Shown here: positions 19,301-29,229 of the stretch, piece by piece
Layout: the number at the start of each line of letters is the position of its first letter
Position numbering within the stretch: position 1 is the first letter of the stretch
DNA from: Yarrowia lipolytica
Taxonomy: Eukaryota; Ascomycota; Dipodascomycetes; Dipodascales
DNA: 64,000 nucleotides
Reading direction: 5' to 3'
Assembly (NCBI RefSeq): GCF_001761485.1
Contig: NC_090772.1
Coordinates: forward strand, 186,001 to 250,000
Position numbers and translations under genes: made by a program
Notes under the pieces: model-generated
Seen by the model: the letters and a program-made list of their open reading frames with translations, nothing else
Database searches by the model: none
Told to the model about the DNA's origin: nothing

Positions 19301-21919
19301 ATGGACGAAGGTATAACCCCCATCAAGTACAACACATCGGCGCTGCCAACGCTCAACTCTAACCTGCTCAAGTCCCTCAGCTCGGTCCACCTGCCGCCCC
19401 CTCCCAGCACTCGCGCCATGTCGTCACGTACCTCCTCTTCAAAGATGTACTGCTACACCCCCGAGTCCAGCCAGGGCAAGCAGCAGCGCTACAACCAGAA
19501 CGGCCAGCAGCAACAGCAGCAACAGCAGCAACAGACGCCAGCAGACTACTCGCCTCATCTCGGCGACGTGAACCTGTCCATGTCCAACGTCATGTATACG
19601 CCCCCTTCGTCGCAGCAGCGGTTTGTCAACACCAACCAGAAGCAGCAGCACAATAACTCTCAGCAGCCGTACTTCACGCCCACAGTGCCTCAGTCTATGC
19701 GATACAAGGTCGATAAGGAGAACGTGCCGCTCTATTCGCCAGACCTCAAGGCCTCCACCAAGCCGCCGCAGCCTTTCTTCTGTGTCGACAACAAGGACGC
19801 CAACAGCAACAGCGCCTCACCCGTTGACGCTCCAGCCAAGCTGCGGATTCCCGAGCCTAACGAGTTCCCCGAGATTGTGGACGAGGGCACCAAGCCGCCG
19901 TTCTCGTACGCACAGCTCATCGGCATGGCCATCCTGCGGTCGCCCAACCGCAAGCTCACGCTGTCACAGATCTACGAGTGGATCAACACCACGTTCAAGT
20001 GGTACTCGCAGCAGAAGAGCGGATGGCAAAACTCCATCCGACACAACCTGTCGCTCAACAAGGCATTCAAAAAGCAGGAGCGCCCCAAGAGCGACCCCGG
20101 AAAGGGTAACTACTGGATGATTGAGCCGGGCATGGAGCAGCAGTTTCTCAAAGAGCGTATCAATAAGAAGCCCGCTCCTCAGCAGGAGTCTCGATACTCG
20201 CGAGAGGCCATGTCGCGCTCCAACAGTGACTCAATGGGCCAGGGCTCTTTCGGTGAGTCCCACGGTCCTCCCCCCAGCCAGTTCATGGGTGTCATGTCTC
20301 CTTTCAAGGCCACTCCCATGCAGAACGGTGCTGTTCAGGGCCAGATTCCCATGCAGATGCCTACGTCGATTAGTCATCACACCCAGCAACAGCAGCAGCA
20401 GCCTCAGCAAGTCCAACATACACAGCAGCAGCCTCAGCAACAGCAGCAACACCATCAGCAGCACCAGAACCAGCATCAGCATCAACAGGGACAGCAGCAG
20501 CACCAGGTGCCGCACCATGGACTAGGCCAGAGCGCGCCTTTGCACGGAGGAATGACACACAGCGACTTCTCGCAGGCATTCCCCCACTCCCACTCTGCAT
20601 TGGCCCACGGGCTGGAGCTCCATGCAGCCATGCATAACCCCAACCTACAGTCGCCGCTTCGGCTCAAGAAGCCCGACGACAGCACCGACGACGAGGACGA
20701 GGACAACGCGTCGAGCCAGGGCGTCAGCAGCAGCAACACCAGTAGCTTGGGCGAGCCAACTACTGACGCCATTCTGTTGCAGACCCCGCAGCGAGGTTCT
20801 GTGCTTGACCAGCTCCGAACTCCTGAGAAGAGCACTCCCGGCAAGCGACGGGGCACAAGCACTCTGAACTCCGGAGACTCGGACTCCCATATTGGAAGCG
20901 ACGGGGCCAGCGATCTGCGACCCACGGCGCTGGCCCGATCTGTGAGCGAGCAGTCGTACCCGTTTGCGACTCCGGTGCGAAAGTCGCTGGGCCTCGACTC
21001 CCTCAAGCATTTCTCTTCCACCTCGCTGTCTCTGGACTCGCCCACACGGGGCAAGCACTCTCTGGACGACCTGGACATGTACCCCATGACCCACAGTGCC
21101 AAGCGGCGGATGCTCAACAGCGGGCGAGCCGCTCACATGCTCGGTGGAGGTGTCAGCCTGGGTACACTGAAGCTTGATGCTCAGTCGCAGTCCATGATGC
21201 CTCCGACGTCATGGTCTTCCGGAACTTCGTTTGGCTACTCGTCAATGACCGAGTTCTCTTTCGGACGGTATGGCAATTCGCCCGTCCGAGGTGGAGGCAC
21301 TGGCGGCAGCAACGCACTCAGTGCTGTGGGCTCGGCTGCTCTCTCCACAGCCGCTGCTCTTTCTCCAGTTCGTAACGGAGGCCTTACACTGGCCCCTCTA
21401 ACCCCCGCTACTACACTGGCCCCTCCCGTGTCGAACCTCCCGTCCTTCACCTCTCCTCGGTTCCGGTCTCCTCTGCATAAGTCTGTTCTGTCGGACTCCC
21501 CCCGAGGCTCTCTGATGGGTCCTCCTGTAACATCTCGGGAGCTGGACGATCTGGCCCATTCGCCTTCGTCGCGACGTGTGCAGGCCTTGCTGGATGAGGA
21601 CGACCACATTTCCCGCGCGTGCTTTGGCTCGCCTGGCAAGCGGGCGGCTCGATCGCAGCAGTTCCTGGACCACTCGGTGTTATTTGAGCACTCTGGCGAC
21701 CACGTTGACGTGTTTGGCGTGGATGTGTGTCAGGTGGTTCGACGGGCAGTGGAGAATGGCGGCGCTGACGGAGGCAAGAGTGCTTCTCCCGGATCTGGTA
21801 ACTGGGATTCTATTGATTTTCGACGAATGATTATTGAGGAGGGTATTCGTCTGGACAGTCCCATCAAGACGCAGGACGGGTACCGGATCGGTCTTTCTCC
21901 CTCCCGGCTCCGACGATGA
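19301..21919 (+). CDS. Forkhead transcription factor, HCM1/Sep1-like
   Basis: The product has 872 residues. The forkhead domain (about residues 196-285) reads KPPFSYAQLIGMAILRSP, LTLSQIYEWI, WQNSIRHNLSLNKAFKK and GKGNYWMIEPG. The LTLSQIYEWI and RPKSDPGKGNYW forms fit the HCM1 (S. cerevisiae) and Sep1 (S. pombe) group, which drives periodic expression of chromosome-segregation and late cell-cycle genes. No FHA domain is seen, which argues against FKH1/2. A second region (about 363-403) is Gln/His-rich from CAG/CAA runs. The C-terminal half is Ser/Pro-rich with many SP and TP sites (LRTPEKSTPGK, FATPVRKS, SPVRG), typical of CDK control. The ATG at 19301 is preceded in frame by TAA-free sequence but no better ATG. 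The Gln tract at residues 65-90 is also of low complexity. Confidence 0.88.
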   Translation: MDEGITPIKYNTSALPTLNSNLLKSLSSVHLPPPPSTRAMSSRTSSSKMYCYTPESSQGKQQRYNQNGQQQQQQQQQQTPADYSPHLGDVNLSMSNVMYTPPSSQQRFVNTNQKQQHNNSQQPYFTPTVPQSMRYKVDKENVPLYSPDLKASTKPPQPFFCVDNKDANSNSASPVDAPAKLRIPEPNEFPEIVDEGTKPPFSYAQLIGMAILRSPNRKLTLSQIYEWINTTFKWYSQQKSGWQNSIRHNLSLNKAFKKQERPKSDPGKGNYWMIEPGMEQQFLKERINKKPAPQQESRYSREAMSRSNSDSMGQGSFGESHGPPPSQFMGVMSPFKATPMQNGAVQGQIPMQMPTSISHHTQQQQQQPQQVQHTQQQPQQQQQHHQQHQNQHQHQQGQQQHQVPHHGLGQSAPLHGGMTHSDFSQAFPHSHSALAHGLELHAAMHNPNLQSPLRLKKPDDSTDDEDEDNASSQGVSSSNTSSLGEPTTDAILLQTPQRGSVLDQLRTPEKSTPGKRRGTSTLNSGDSDSHIGSDGASDLRPTALARSVSEQSYPFATPVRKSLGLDSLKHFSSTSLSLDSPTRGKHSLDDLDMYPMTHSAKRRMLNSGRAAHMLGGGVSLGTLKLDAQSQSMMPPTSWSSGTSFGYSSMTEFSFGRYGNSPVRGGGTGGSNALSAVGSAALSTAAALSPVRNGGLTLAPLTPATTLAPPVSNLPSFTSPRFRSPLHKSVLSDSPRGSLMGPPVTSRELDDLAHSPSSRRVQALLDEDDHISRACFGSPGKRAARSQQFLDHSVLFEHSGDHVDVFGVDVCQVVRRAVENGGADGGKSASPGSGNWDSIDFRRMIIEEGIRLDSPIKTQDGYRIGLSPSRLRR

Positions 21920-22620
21920 AGCGTGTCTGCAAGGCACGGTTCAAGCGAGTTTGGAGTCATTTCCTCTCACATCAGACCCCTTTTCTATTTATTGTGACAT
22001 TATGCACGGGCAGGTAATTTATGAGTATATTAACATATTAACATCTATATAAGTTTGTGATTGTAGTGGAGATTTAGGGATCGTATTTCTGAGACAACTG
22101 AGTCTTTAGAGTCTTTATATAATAATATGATAGATGGCATGTGGTGAAGCCATGGTAGAAATGTGTGTCACCATGCTACGGTATATAGAAAATGGGTGTA
22201 TGACACGGTCTATGTGATGCTGGTCTATTCTCTCTTCTTATATAAACACTTGCGTTTCCCTTTTTTTTTTACTCTCTATGGCTCACGTTCTGTTGCTTTG
22301 GATTTATCGGATATGGACTTCGGATTTATTAGCTTTGGATGGGTCGGTGGGTTGGGTTAGCTACCTTTTATGTTCGGTGAGGGTTTGGAAGCACCTTATT
22401 GGCCCCGCAGATGGATGAACGTACGTCTTCATTCACACTGCCCTTCCGGTATACGCCTCAATTCGCCTCGACACGTTTATTTCGCCTCATATCACCCTTC
22501 AGTTCAAGGTAACATTCCCCTGACACGTTCCTCTGTACCAGTTGCAGCTGAGACGCGCACTAGTGACCAGTACGAGAACATTCAGTCTACCAAACACTGC
22601 CCTTCTCCAGCACTCGTACC
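21920..22620. other. Intergenic region between forkhead gene and SMP3
   Basis: AT-rich 3' flank of the forkhead gene with TATATAA-type runs (about 22110-22250), then a GC-balanced SMP3 promoter. No gene or RNA is recognised. Confidence 0.55.
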
Positions 22621-24153
22621 ATGATCTGGAACAACCGTCTGATTTTGGCGTTGTCGCTGCTGCTGCGCCTGCATCTCGCCATCTCGCCGTCTTACATCCA
22701 CCCCGATGAGCACTTTCAGGGCCCGGAGTACGCGCTGGGCAACCTGTTTGACTGGGCCCATGAAACCACCTGGGAGTTCAGGGGCGACAGTCCCATTCGC
22801 AGCTTTGTGCCGCTATGGATCCTGTATACTGCTCCCCTGAGCGTGTTGAATTTCCTGTGGAAGGGTCAGTTGTCGCCTCGAGAAGCTTACTGGTTCATCC
22901 GAGCCGGCCACGCGCTGGCATACTGGATTCTGGGAGACATGGCTCTGGACCGATTGAGCGACAGCAAAAAGAGCAAGACCAAGACGCTGTATCTCGTGGG
23001 ATGCTCCTACGTCACGTGGTCATACCAGAGCCATACCTTCTCCAACTCCACAGAGACACTGCTGGTACTGTGGTGTCTTGTGATCATCAAAGAGAGCCAG
23101 CAACGGCACTCAATGCACCATCAACGTGTCCACAAGTTTATGGATGCTGGTTTGCTCGGTCTGCTTATTGTCATTGGAACCTGGAACCGAGTTACTTTCC
23201 CTCTATGGCTCATTGTTCCTGGACTGACCTACCTACGGAAGTACCTCATTCATAACATTTCGTCGCTCATACTGCTTATTGCCAGTGTAGCTCTCACGGC
23301 CTTCTTTGTCATCCATGTTGATTCAGTTCATTATGACCTTGAATGGACCATCACTCCCCTCAACTCCTTCCTGTACAATTCTCAAGGACACAATCTGGCT
23401 GAGCACGGCATTCACAACAGACTCACACACCTCGTGAGCAACCTCCCTGTGCTTCTGGGTCCTCTTCTTATTCTTCTGAGAACCCCTTCTCAATACTGGA
23501 AGTCTCTGCAGTTCCAGAGCGCCATCAGTGGTGTCTTCTTCCTGTCCTTGTTTCCCCACCAGGAGGCTAGATTCCTCATGCCGGCAGTTCCGCTCCTGAT
23601 TTCCTGCTACGACATCAATGCTGTGCCAAGAAGATTTACCTCGGCTATATTCCTCCTGTCGTACGTGTTCAACATCATCATGGGCTTCCTTATGGGTACT
23701 CTTCATCAAGGAGGAGTGGTTCCAGCCCAACACTACCTGTCCAAACACGTTGACAGCGGCTCGCACACAGTGGTCTACTGGAGAACATACAAACCTCCCT
23801 CGTGGCTGTTAGGTATTCCAGAGGGTGAGCTTGAGATTCTCGATAAAGACCATCCTCTAGGAACAAACCTGTTCAAAAGAGTCACGGATGAGATCGAAAA
23901 CATCCAAATCAGACACAAAAAGACCATGGTGACGGTTCTGGATCTCATGGGATCTTCTCCAGAGTATGTCAATGATGTCATTGCAGCTCTGGCACCGATT
24001 AACCCCCTCCTTGTTGCACCAGTAGCTGGTCTGAAGGAGCTAGACCTTCCCGCGTACAAGGAGGTGTGGAAGACCCGATTCCATCTTGGATTGGACCACA
24101 TTGATGGGTTGGAGAGCCTGGAACCGGGTCTAGTGGTCTTGGAAGTGCTATAA
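22621..24153 (+). CDS. SMP3: GPI mannosyltransferase 4 (fourth mannose transfer)
   Basis: A 510-residue multi-spanning ER protein of the GT22/PIG-Z family, which adds the fourth, side-branching mannose to the GPI precursor. That step is essential in yeasts. The catalytic signature HPDEHFQGPEYALGN lies in the first lumenal loop (about residues 27-41), right after a hydrophobic N-terminal segment. Further conserved parts are TWEFRGDSPIRSF, SYVTWSYQSHTFSNSTETLL, WNRVTFP and LFPHQEARFLMPAVPLL, the HQEXRF element shared by PIG-B, Alg9 and Alg12. About eight to ten hydrophobic segments are visible. The HPDEHFQG form distinguishes Smp3 from Gpi10. It converges with the F-box gene, with 130 bases between stops. 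Confidence 0.94.
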   Translation: MIWNNRLILALSLLLRLHLAISPSYIHPDEHFQGPEYALGNLFDWAHETTWEFRGDSPIRSFVPLWILYTAPLSVLNFLWKGQLSPREAYWFIRAGHALAYWILGDMALDRLSDSKKSKTKTLYLVGCSYVTWSYQSHTFSNSTETLLVLWCLVIIKESQQRHSMHHQRVHKFMDAGLLGLLIVIGTWNRVTFPLWLIVPGLTYLRKYLIHNISSLILLIASVALTAFFVIHVDSVHYDLEWTITPLNSFLYNSQGHNLAEHGIHNRLTHLVSNLPVLLGPLLILLRTPSQYWKSLQFQSAISGVFFLSLFPHQEARFLMPAVPLLISCYDINAVPRRFTSAIFLLSYVFNIIMGFLMGTLHQGGVVPAQHYLSKHVDSGSHTVVYWRTYKPPSWLLGIPEGELEILDKDHPLGTNLFKRVTDEIENIQIRHKKTMVTVLDLMGSSPEYVNDVIAALAPINPLLVAPVAGLKELDLPAYKEVWKTRFHLGLDHIDGLESLEPGLVVLEVL

Positions 24154-24283
24154 TCCGGCCCAGCCTTATATTTATTGGAATCAGGAAACATAATTGTACA
24201 TAATTAATTCGTAAGTTTAACAGAAAGAGATTAACTAATTTACAACACCCCAAGTAATCAGTTACACTTTATTTCTATAATGC

Positions 24284-25582
24284 TTAAACGATAGTTGAAT
24301 GGGTGCTCATCTGAATCAACCCTTCCTCGGCTACATTGTTCACGTAGCGAAAGTCGAATACAAACGGCTCCTCAATCACTCGTCCTATTCTCTCCTCGGT
24401 GGCCTTCTTGATACATGCAGCCTTGTAGGCTATGACCTTGAGATACCGCTCGGAGTAAGCCCATGCGTTGAGTTCCGAATCAATACTGTTGATTTGGGAT
24501 GGAGGCAAGGTGTCCATCTCTAGGGTTTCTAGATCCATCAGCAGCGTGCAATTATCTGAGCACAGCATGACGAATTTATGCAGGGTGACGTCTGCTACCA
24601 GTCTAGCAGTTTCAAAGTTCCATCCTTGGAGTACGACATGGCCCACCAAATAAACGGAAGAGTCATCTTGGTAGAGGACGGAGAGCACCAGGTTGTCGTA
24701 CAATACCACGAGGAAGGGTCCACACACAGTGAACTTCTTTCTTCCATGTTGTTCTCCAAACGAGTAGACTCCAGTTTGGTGCACAACATGTAAGTGTGAA
24801 TCATCAGTAAGAAGAGCAAGGGATCCCACAGTGTGCAAAGCGGTGTGTGCTGGCACTTTCATGGGCTGTTTATGAGGCAGCGTGGTCATGTCCACGAAGA
24901 AGAATTTGTCTTTGGAGTCTCCCGAGATGGCCTTGACTGTCATATGGTCGTCTGTTTGAGCAATGAAAGAAGCTTCAAACGGCAGCACCACTTGTCCCAG
25001 ACGCGTTTCGTACTCGTATCTCCAGCCCTTTTCTCCATCGTCCTTGATTGAAAACTCCGGACGTGCTGTCTCACAAACTCCAATTTGGTCGGACATGTTG
25101 AGGGTGATGATGACTCCGTTATGGTGCATCTGGATGCGGTTGTGGAGGATTTTGCAGCGGAAGTTGCGGGCAACAACGTCTGACGCTATCACGCTCAGTC
25201 GTTTGTTTTGGTCAGTTTTCTTGCCCTCCCGTTCCATCTTTGTGTTGAGATGACTTCGTTTGACGAGTTCTCCTCGGCGGAAACGGCTGGGAAGACGCCC
25301 GCCTTCGGCCAGCTCGTACATGAAATGCAAATTGTGATAGTCCATGGGCGTCACCACTCGTTTGAGACGTCGTAGAGTGCCTCTCCAGGAGCCATGGCCA
25401 TACTGAGGAGAGATCCACTGGCACAGGTCTCGGCATCTGTGTGCAAATAGCGCCTCGTCGAGAAACCGCGACGACGTTATTGCTCGGATTTCTGAACAGC
25501 TGGCCTCCAGAGCAAGGAGGCTTTTTGTGTCGAGGTGATAACACACCATGGTGATGATTTCCGGAGGCAGCGATAGCGACAT
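24284..25582 (-). CDS. F-box domain protein of unknown target
   Basis: I start this 432-residue protein at the ATG at 25582, which opens MSLSLPPEIITMVCYHL. The open frame runs 121 codons further upstream but that part is low in coding character. Residues 2-45 match an F-box (LPPEIITMVCYHLDTKSLLALEASCSEIR), which would bind Skp1 in an SCF ubiquitin ligase. The rest has no leucine-rich or clear WD repeats by eye. It alternates beta-type stretches (FVVLYDNLVLSVLYQDDSSVYLVGHVVL), which could be a degenerate propeller acting as substrate receptor. The substrate is unknown. Confidence 0.72.
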   Translation of the reverse strand: MSLSLPPEIITMVCYHLDTKSLLALEASCSEIRAITSSRFLDEALFAHRCRDLCQWISPQYGHGSWRGTLRRLKRVVTPMDYHNLHFMYELAEGGRLPSRFRRGELVKRSHLNTKMEREGKKTDQNKRLSVIASDVVARNFRCKILHNRIQMHHNGVIITLNMSDQIGVCETARPEFSIKDDGEKGWRYEYETRLGQVVLPFEASFIAQTDDHMTVKAISGDSKDKFFFVDMTTLPHKQPMKVPAHTALHTVGSLALLTDDSHLHVVHQTGVYSFGEQHGRKKFTVCGPFLVVLYDNLVLSVLYQDDSSVYLVGHVVLQGWNFETARLVADVTLHKFVMLCSDNCTLLMDLETLEMDTLPPSQINSIDSELNAWAYSERYLKVIAYKAACIKKATEERIGRVIEEPFVFDFRYVNNVAEEGLIQMSTHSTIV

Positions 25583-26464
25583 GTTGTGGTAGAGCTGAAG
25601 CTGCGGAGTGGATGTTGATTTCTTGTGTATTTTTTTTCCCCTTGTGAGATGGGGTTTGTGGCTCCGGTATATATGAATCCCGCCTGTTACCTGAAGCTGC
25701 CCTCTGACGGTGTTCCTACCTGTGTCACCGGAGTTGTGGCTATTGTAGCGAGCGACATGTGAATACTCACGCATGTATAGCGCACGATAAGAGGTGATAT
25801 AGAGTTCTGCTTGGGAGCAAACAATTTTGGTTGACCCTGGAAACGAGATGGTCCGGAAAGAGGGGGAGCCTGTTTGACAGGAGCGGCGGCGGAGAAGTAC
25901 ACCAAGAGCCCCACGCTGTTGACCACGTGAGCAGTACAGTGCCAAAGTCTCCCCGTTTTCACTTCTCCAACCCAGCCCTCTTCTGTATCACATTACTGCT
26001 AACAGCGTCGTGTCTCATTAGCTCGCTCTGCGACGTTAAACGCTTCTGGCGCTAATGTGAAAAAATAGCTTCCCGCAATACAATTTGGCTATAGTTGGCT
26101 CAGATGAGTGTCCAACGCAAGAACCGGTACAAGCAGTGACGTGAGTGGCTTGTACTACTATCAGACAAACACCTCGTTTTGGTGCGGTATTTGGAAGCAA
26201 CCGCTTACTGGTCTGGGCGGTATGTTGTCAAAAGCCACACACGTGAGCATGGTCACGGGGACAGTTGCCATGCATGTCTGGTCTCCCCACCAGGTGGGTT
26301 CAATAACAAATTGGGTTATCGTCAAGTGTCAGGCTCAGTCTGAACTGCACAACGTACTGTAGCACACTATCTCAACATCTAAACGCACATTCTCCCACCA
26401 TTATTTGAGAGCAGACAAAAAAAAGCACCGTGTAGGACGGACGAAAAGAAATCAGACGATTGTA
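25583..26464. other. Intergenic region between F-box gene and tRNA-Glu
   Basis: It holds the F-box gene promoter and leader on the minus strand and the 3' flank of tRNA-Glu. Minus-strand T-runs at 26454-26457 and 26418-26425 can terminate Pol III. A CACGTG lies at about 25924. No other gene is seen, and there is no 5S rRNA behind the tRNA. Confidence 0.6.
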
Positions 26465-26545
26465 CTCCGATACGGGGAATCGAACCCCGGTCTCCACGGT
26501 TCTCAACTTGAGAGCGTGATGTGATAGCCCCTACACTATATCGGA
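26465..26545 (-). tRNA. tRNA-Glu (anticodon CTC) with a 9-base intron
   Basis: The minus strand folds as a cloverleaf. Acceptor arms are TCCGATA and TATCGGA with discriminator G, and the T arm is CCGGGGTTCGATTCCCCG, containing the B box. The anticodon stem TCACG/CGTGG encloses a 16-base loop. Taking CTC as the anticodon leaves a 9-base insertion (AGTTGAGAA) just 3' of position 37, the canonical place for nuclear tRNA introns. The mature tRNA would be 72 bases and is close to yeast tRNA-Glu. Internal A and B boxes are intact. Confidence 0.96.
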
Positions 26546-26640
26546 AATCTCGTGATTTTGCGAATAAAGACGGTAAGTCATGTTGAAGTTTTCCAAAAAT
26601 TACCATCAACGATTGATATGATTTCTTGATCTGTTAGCCA

Positions 26641-26809
26641 TGATTCACTACCACGAGACCACGAAAATGACATCAACTAGACGAAGCGTCGACAAACCAA
26701 CCGACAGCGCCCCGCAGCGCACATCGCAAAGATTCAGAAGTGTATGATTTATTGAACGCCAATAACCCGGCTTACTAGGTATATAGCTGTAATGAATCAT
26801 TAGAATAAA
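26641..26809 (-). repeat. Dispersed repeat, copy 1, upstream of tRNA-Glu (solo-LTR-like)
   Basis: About 165 bases that match 42314-42477 in opposite orientation. They are near-identical over the first 95 and last 55 bases, with a diverged middle of about 20. Read on the minus strand it begins near TGATTCATTAC and ends GTGAATCA, i.e. TG...CA with short inverted ends as LTRs have. It sits about 95 bases upstream of the tRNA 5' end, as the other copy does, and positioning next to Pol III genes is known for some Ty3-type elements. No target-site duplication is seen and the similarity runs slightly past the presumed left end, so the LTR call is tentative. No internal element is present. Confidence 0.6.
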
Positions 26810-27306
26810 AAAAAAAACCACCAAAAAAACGAAAAAAAGGGCTAATTCTTTTTCTAAATTGAGCGGTATTGAACTTTCTGACAATATAATCTTGTTGTGT
26901 ATACTCAGCAGAACTATGTCACAAGTTTTCATCTTTATTTATCCACTCCCTTATGTTCCATATCGTGCTATGCTCTGTTACGTGACGACTTCAGAGACGT
27001 ACCTCTTAGAACTGTACATCTATGTATCATGGGCCCCTTAGAGACCGCTAGTGTCTTGTTTTCTATTGAGCCGAGTTCTCCTTGGACGTCTATATCACAG
27101 TGCACTATACTGTGCGTACTGTACATTACACAATATATATAGTCTGAGAATCTGTCTCTTGATTACAGCTTACAGCCTACAGTAACCTCGTGTCATGCAA
27201 ATGCCTATAATAAATACTGCTGTTCAAGACGGAAGAGCAAAACCTGAGTACAGTACAGTACTCGCACTCCAGATCCCTGCCTCTCTCTGATTGGCCTCAT
27301 ATCCGC
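26810..27306. other. Intergenic region between repeat copy 1 and RAD30
   Basis: An A/T-rich homopolymer stretch (about 26805-26840) adjoins the repeat. Beyond it are unremarkable AT-rich sequence and GTACAGTACAGTAC at about 27247-27260. No gene is recognised. Confidence 0.5.
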
Positions 27307-29229
27307 CTAGAAGGCCAACCTCGCCTGACGATCTCCCTTTCTCTTCCCCTTGGGCTTGACGACCTTCAAAGGCTTGGGTTCAGGTCGATTGGCCTTGCTC
27401 AACTCCACAGCCACATGCCAGTCACTGTGCTCCATCTCCTCATCGATGGGGTACTTTTTGTCGCACTTCGGGCAAGTGAAGGTGTCAATGTACTCGTCCA
27501 TCTCATCGTCACTGAACACGAATAGCGAAGAGGAGTTGTAATCATTAGCTTCAGAACTCAGAGGTTTCTTCACTTCGGGGTCGGATGCTTCTGGCTTCTT
27601 GGTTGTCTCATCAGAATCCTTCTTCTCTTTGGGCTTCTTGGCAAAGAACTGCGTGATGTCCTTACCCGAGCTCTTCTTCTCCTCCTTGGGCTTGTTCCAC
27701 AATGTGTTGACCTGCTGAGCCTTGGTCTTCTCCACCGCGGCCTTCTCTCGAGCCTCTGTGGTGATGGTCTTGAAGAAATGTCCAATAGAGGCACCCGCTG
27801 GAAGCTCCACAAACCCAGTGACAGACAGAGAAAGCATGGATATGGGATATGCATCGTGCTCAGGCTCATTCTCAATCAGCTTGAGCAGCTTGACACCAGC
27901 AGCAAATAACTCCTCCTTCAGCTTATTAGTGTGTACCAATGGCAAGTCTTGCTGTCTAGACCGCTTCACCATCGGTTTGAACCGAGCATGTTGAAGAGAC
28001 ACCGTTCTGGGACGCCTACAGGTGCCCAGCTCTTTTTCATGCTCCACAATACGCATAGCCAGCTCTCCTGCAAACACAACCAGCCATAACTCTGCTTCCT
28101 TTCGATCCTTCAAGGGCACTCTGGCAAAGTTTTTGGCTGAAAGCATCGACTTGAGCTCAATTCGCGTCTTGAGTCCTCGATACAGATTTCCACGTGCCAG
28201 ATTAAACACTTTTTCTGTGAGAGAAGCATTCTGCAGCTTCTGTTGCAACTGTTGTTTCGACAAGGCCTGGACTTGGGTGATATTGTCCTTGCTTTCCTTA
28301 TCCAGCCCCAGCTTCTCCAAAACCTCCTCTCCCAGCTTTCCCCCCATTCCTCCAATGTCTGTCAGACTCTTCTTTTTCAGGTAGTTGTTGAGAGCTCCTG
28401 CTCTGACCACCGTTTGATTGTTGGGTTTGTTTTGTGCACTAGCCAGCTTGGCCACGCTTCTACAGCGCGCAATACCAGCCGAACAAGTGTACTTGAGCTC
28501 TTCATAGACTTGTTCTCGCATCCGTTTGGATATTCTGGCGCCAAACATGAGAACCAGGTCGTCCCAGTCCGTCACCATGGTATCGTCATGAACTCTGATA
28601 TCAGGATCGAATCGTGACACATCAGTGACGATTTCCAGCACTCCCAGACCGTCCCAGTTGTATCCTCTGATCTTCAGCTCATGGGCACGGGGTGGAGCGG
28701 GCAGGAAATTGTCCAGATCATTGTCCAGAAGCTGCAATTGAGGAAATGCAATCATGATCTCATTGAAGATCCGAGGGCCCAGGTCGAGATAACTTTCGTC
28801 AACACTGGCCTTCTCCACCACCGAAGAGTACTGCTTGACAATGTTGAGCACCTTCTTTCCAGCCTGTCGATAGGGATCCAAAGAGATTTTGTAGTCGTCC
28901 GCCGAGGGATTGGCATGGTACTCCCACATGTCTTCTCCTCGTTTGAAAGAAGCTGCATGGGCCATAACCAAATTAGGACACAGCTTTTGGGCCTCCGGAG
29001 CTCTCATATGACGCGTGATTCCCGACGCTCGAGCCGCATAGCCCACAGCAATCAGTCCGTCCCACTGTCGACACGCCACCGGAGTGCCTGGAGGAAGACC
29101 GAGACGCACCTGTTCCACCTGGGCGAAGAAGGCGTCCATGTCCAAGTGCACAATGCAGGCCATGGGCGAGTCGAACGACTTTTCCGGGGTTTTGAGATTG
29201 TAGAGATTGCGGTACGTGAACCTGCTCAT
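27307..29229 (-). CDS. RAD30: DNA polymerase eta (translesion synthesis)
   Basis: A 640-residue Y-family polymerase that copies past UV dimers after PCNA ubiquitination. The palm has HLDMDAFFAQVE, with D30 and E39 at the same numbers as yeast Rad30, then VACRQWDGLIAVGYAARASGI and ASVDESYLDL with the second metal-binding Asp-Glu near residue 142. The helix-hairpin-helix region and little-finger domain follow to about 480. The Lys-rich tail carries KDITQFFAKKPK, a PIP-box-like PCNA motif, and at about 600 a UBZ ubiquitin-binding zinc finger (CPKCDKKYPIDEEMEHSDWH). The tail ends in basic, nuclear-localisation-like residues. All catalytic acids are present. A minimal upstream ORF overlaps the start codon. 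Confidence 0.96.
   Translation of the reverse strand: MSRFTYRNLYNLKTPEKSFDSPMACIVHLDMDAFFAQVEQVRLGLPPGTPVACRQWDGLIAVGYAARASGITRHMRAPEAQKLCPNLVMAHAASFKRGEDMWEYHANPSADDYKISLDPYRQAGKKVLNIVKQYSSVVEKASVDESYLDLGPRIFNEIMIAFPQLQLLDNDLDNFLPAPPRAHELKIRGYNWDGLGVLEIVTDVSRFDPDIRVHDDTMVTDWDDLVLMFGARISKRMREQVYEELKYTCSAGIARCRSVAKLASAQNKPNNQTVVRAGALNNYLKKKSLTDIGGMGGKLGEEVLEKLGLDKESKDNITQVQALSKQQLQQKLQNASLTEKVFNLARGNLYRGLKTRIELKSMLSAKNFARVPLKDRKEAELWLVVFAGELAMRIVEHEKELGTCRRPRTVSLQHARFKPMVKRSRQQDLPLVHTNKLKEELFAAGVKLLKLIENEPEHDAYPISMLSLSVTGFVELPAGASIGHFFKTITTEAREKAAVEKTKAQQVNTLWNKPKEEKKSSGKDITQFFAKKPKEKKDSDETTKKPEASDPEVKKPLSSEANDYNSSSLFVFSDDEMDEYIDTFTCPKCDKKYPIDEEMEHSDWHVAVELSKANRPEPKPLKVVKPKGKRKGDRQARLAF

Noticed and set aside
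26400-26464. 5S rRNA gene fused behind a tRNA, an arrangement known in Yarrowia
   Set aside because: The sequence behind both tRNAs shows no 5S-like boxes; T-runs end transcription within 50 bases.
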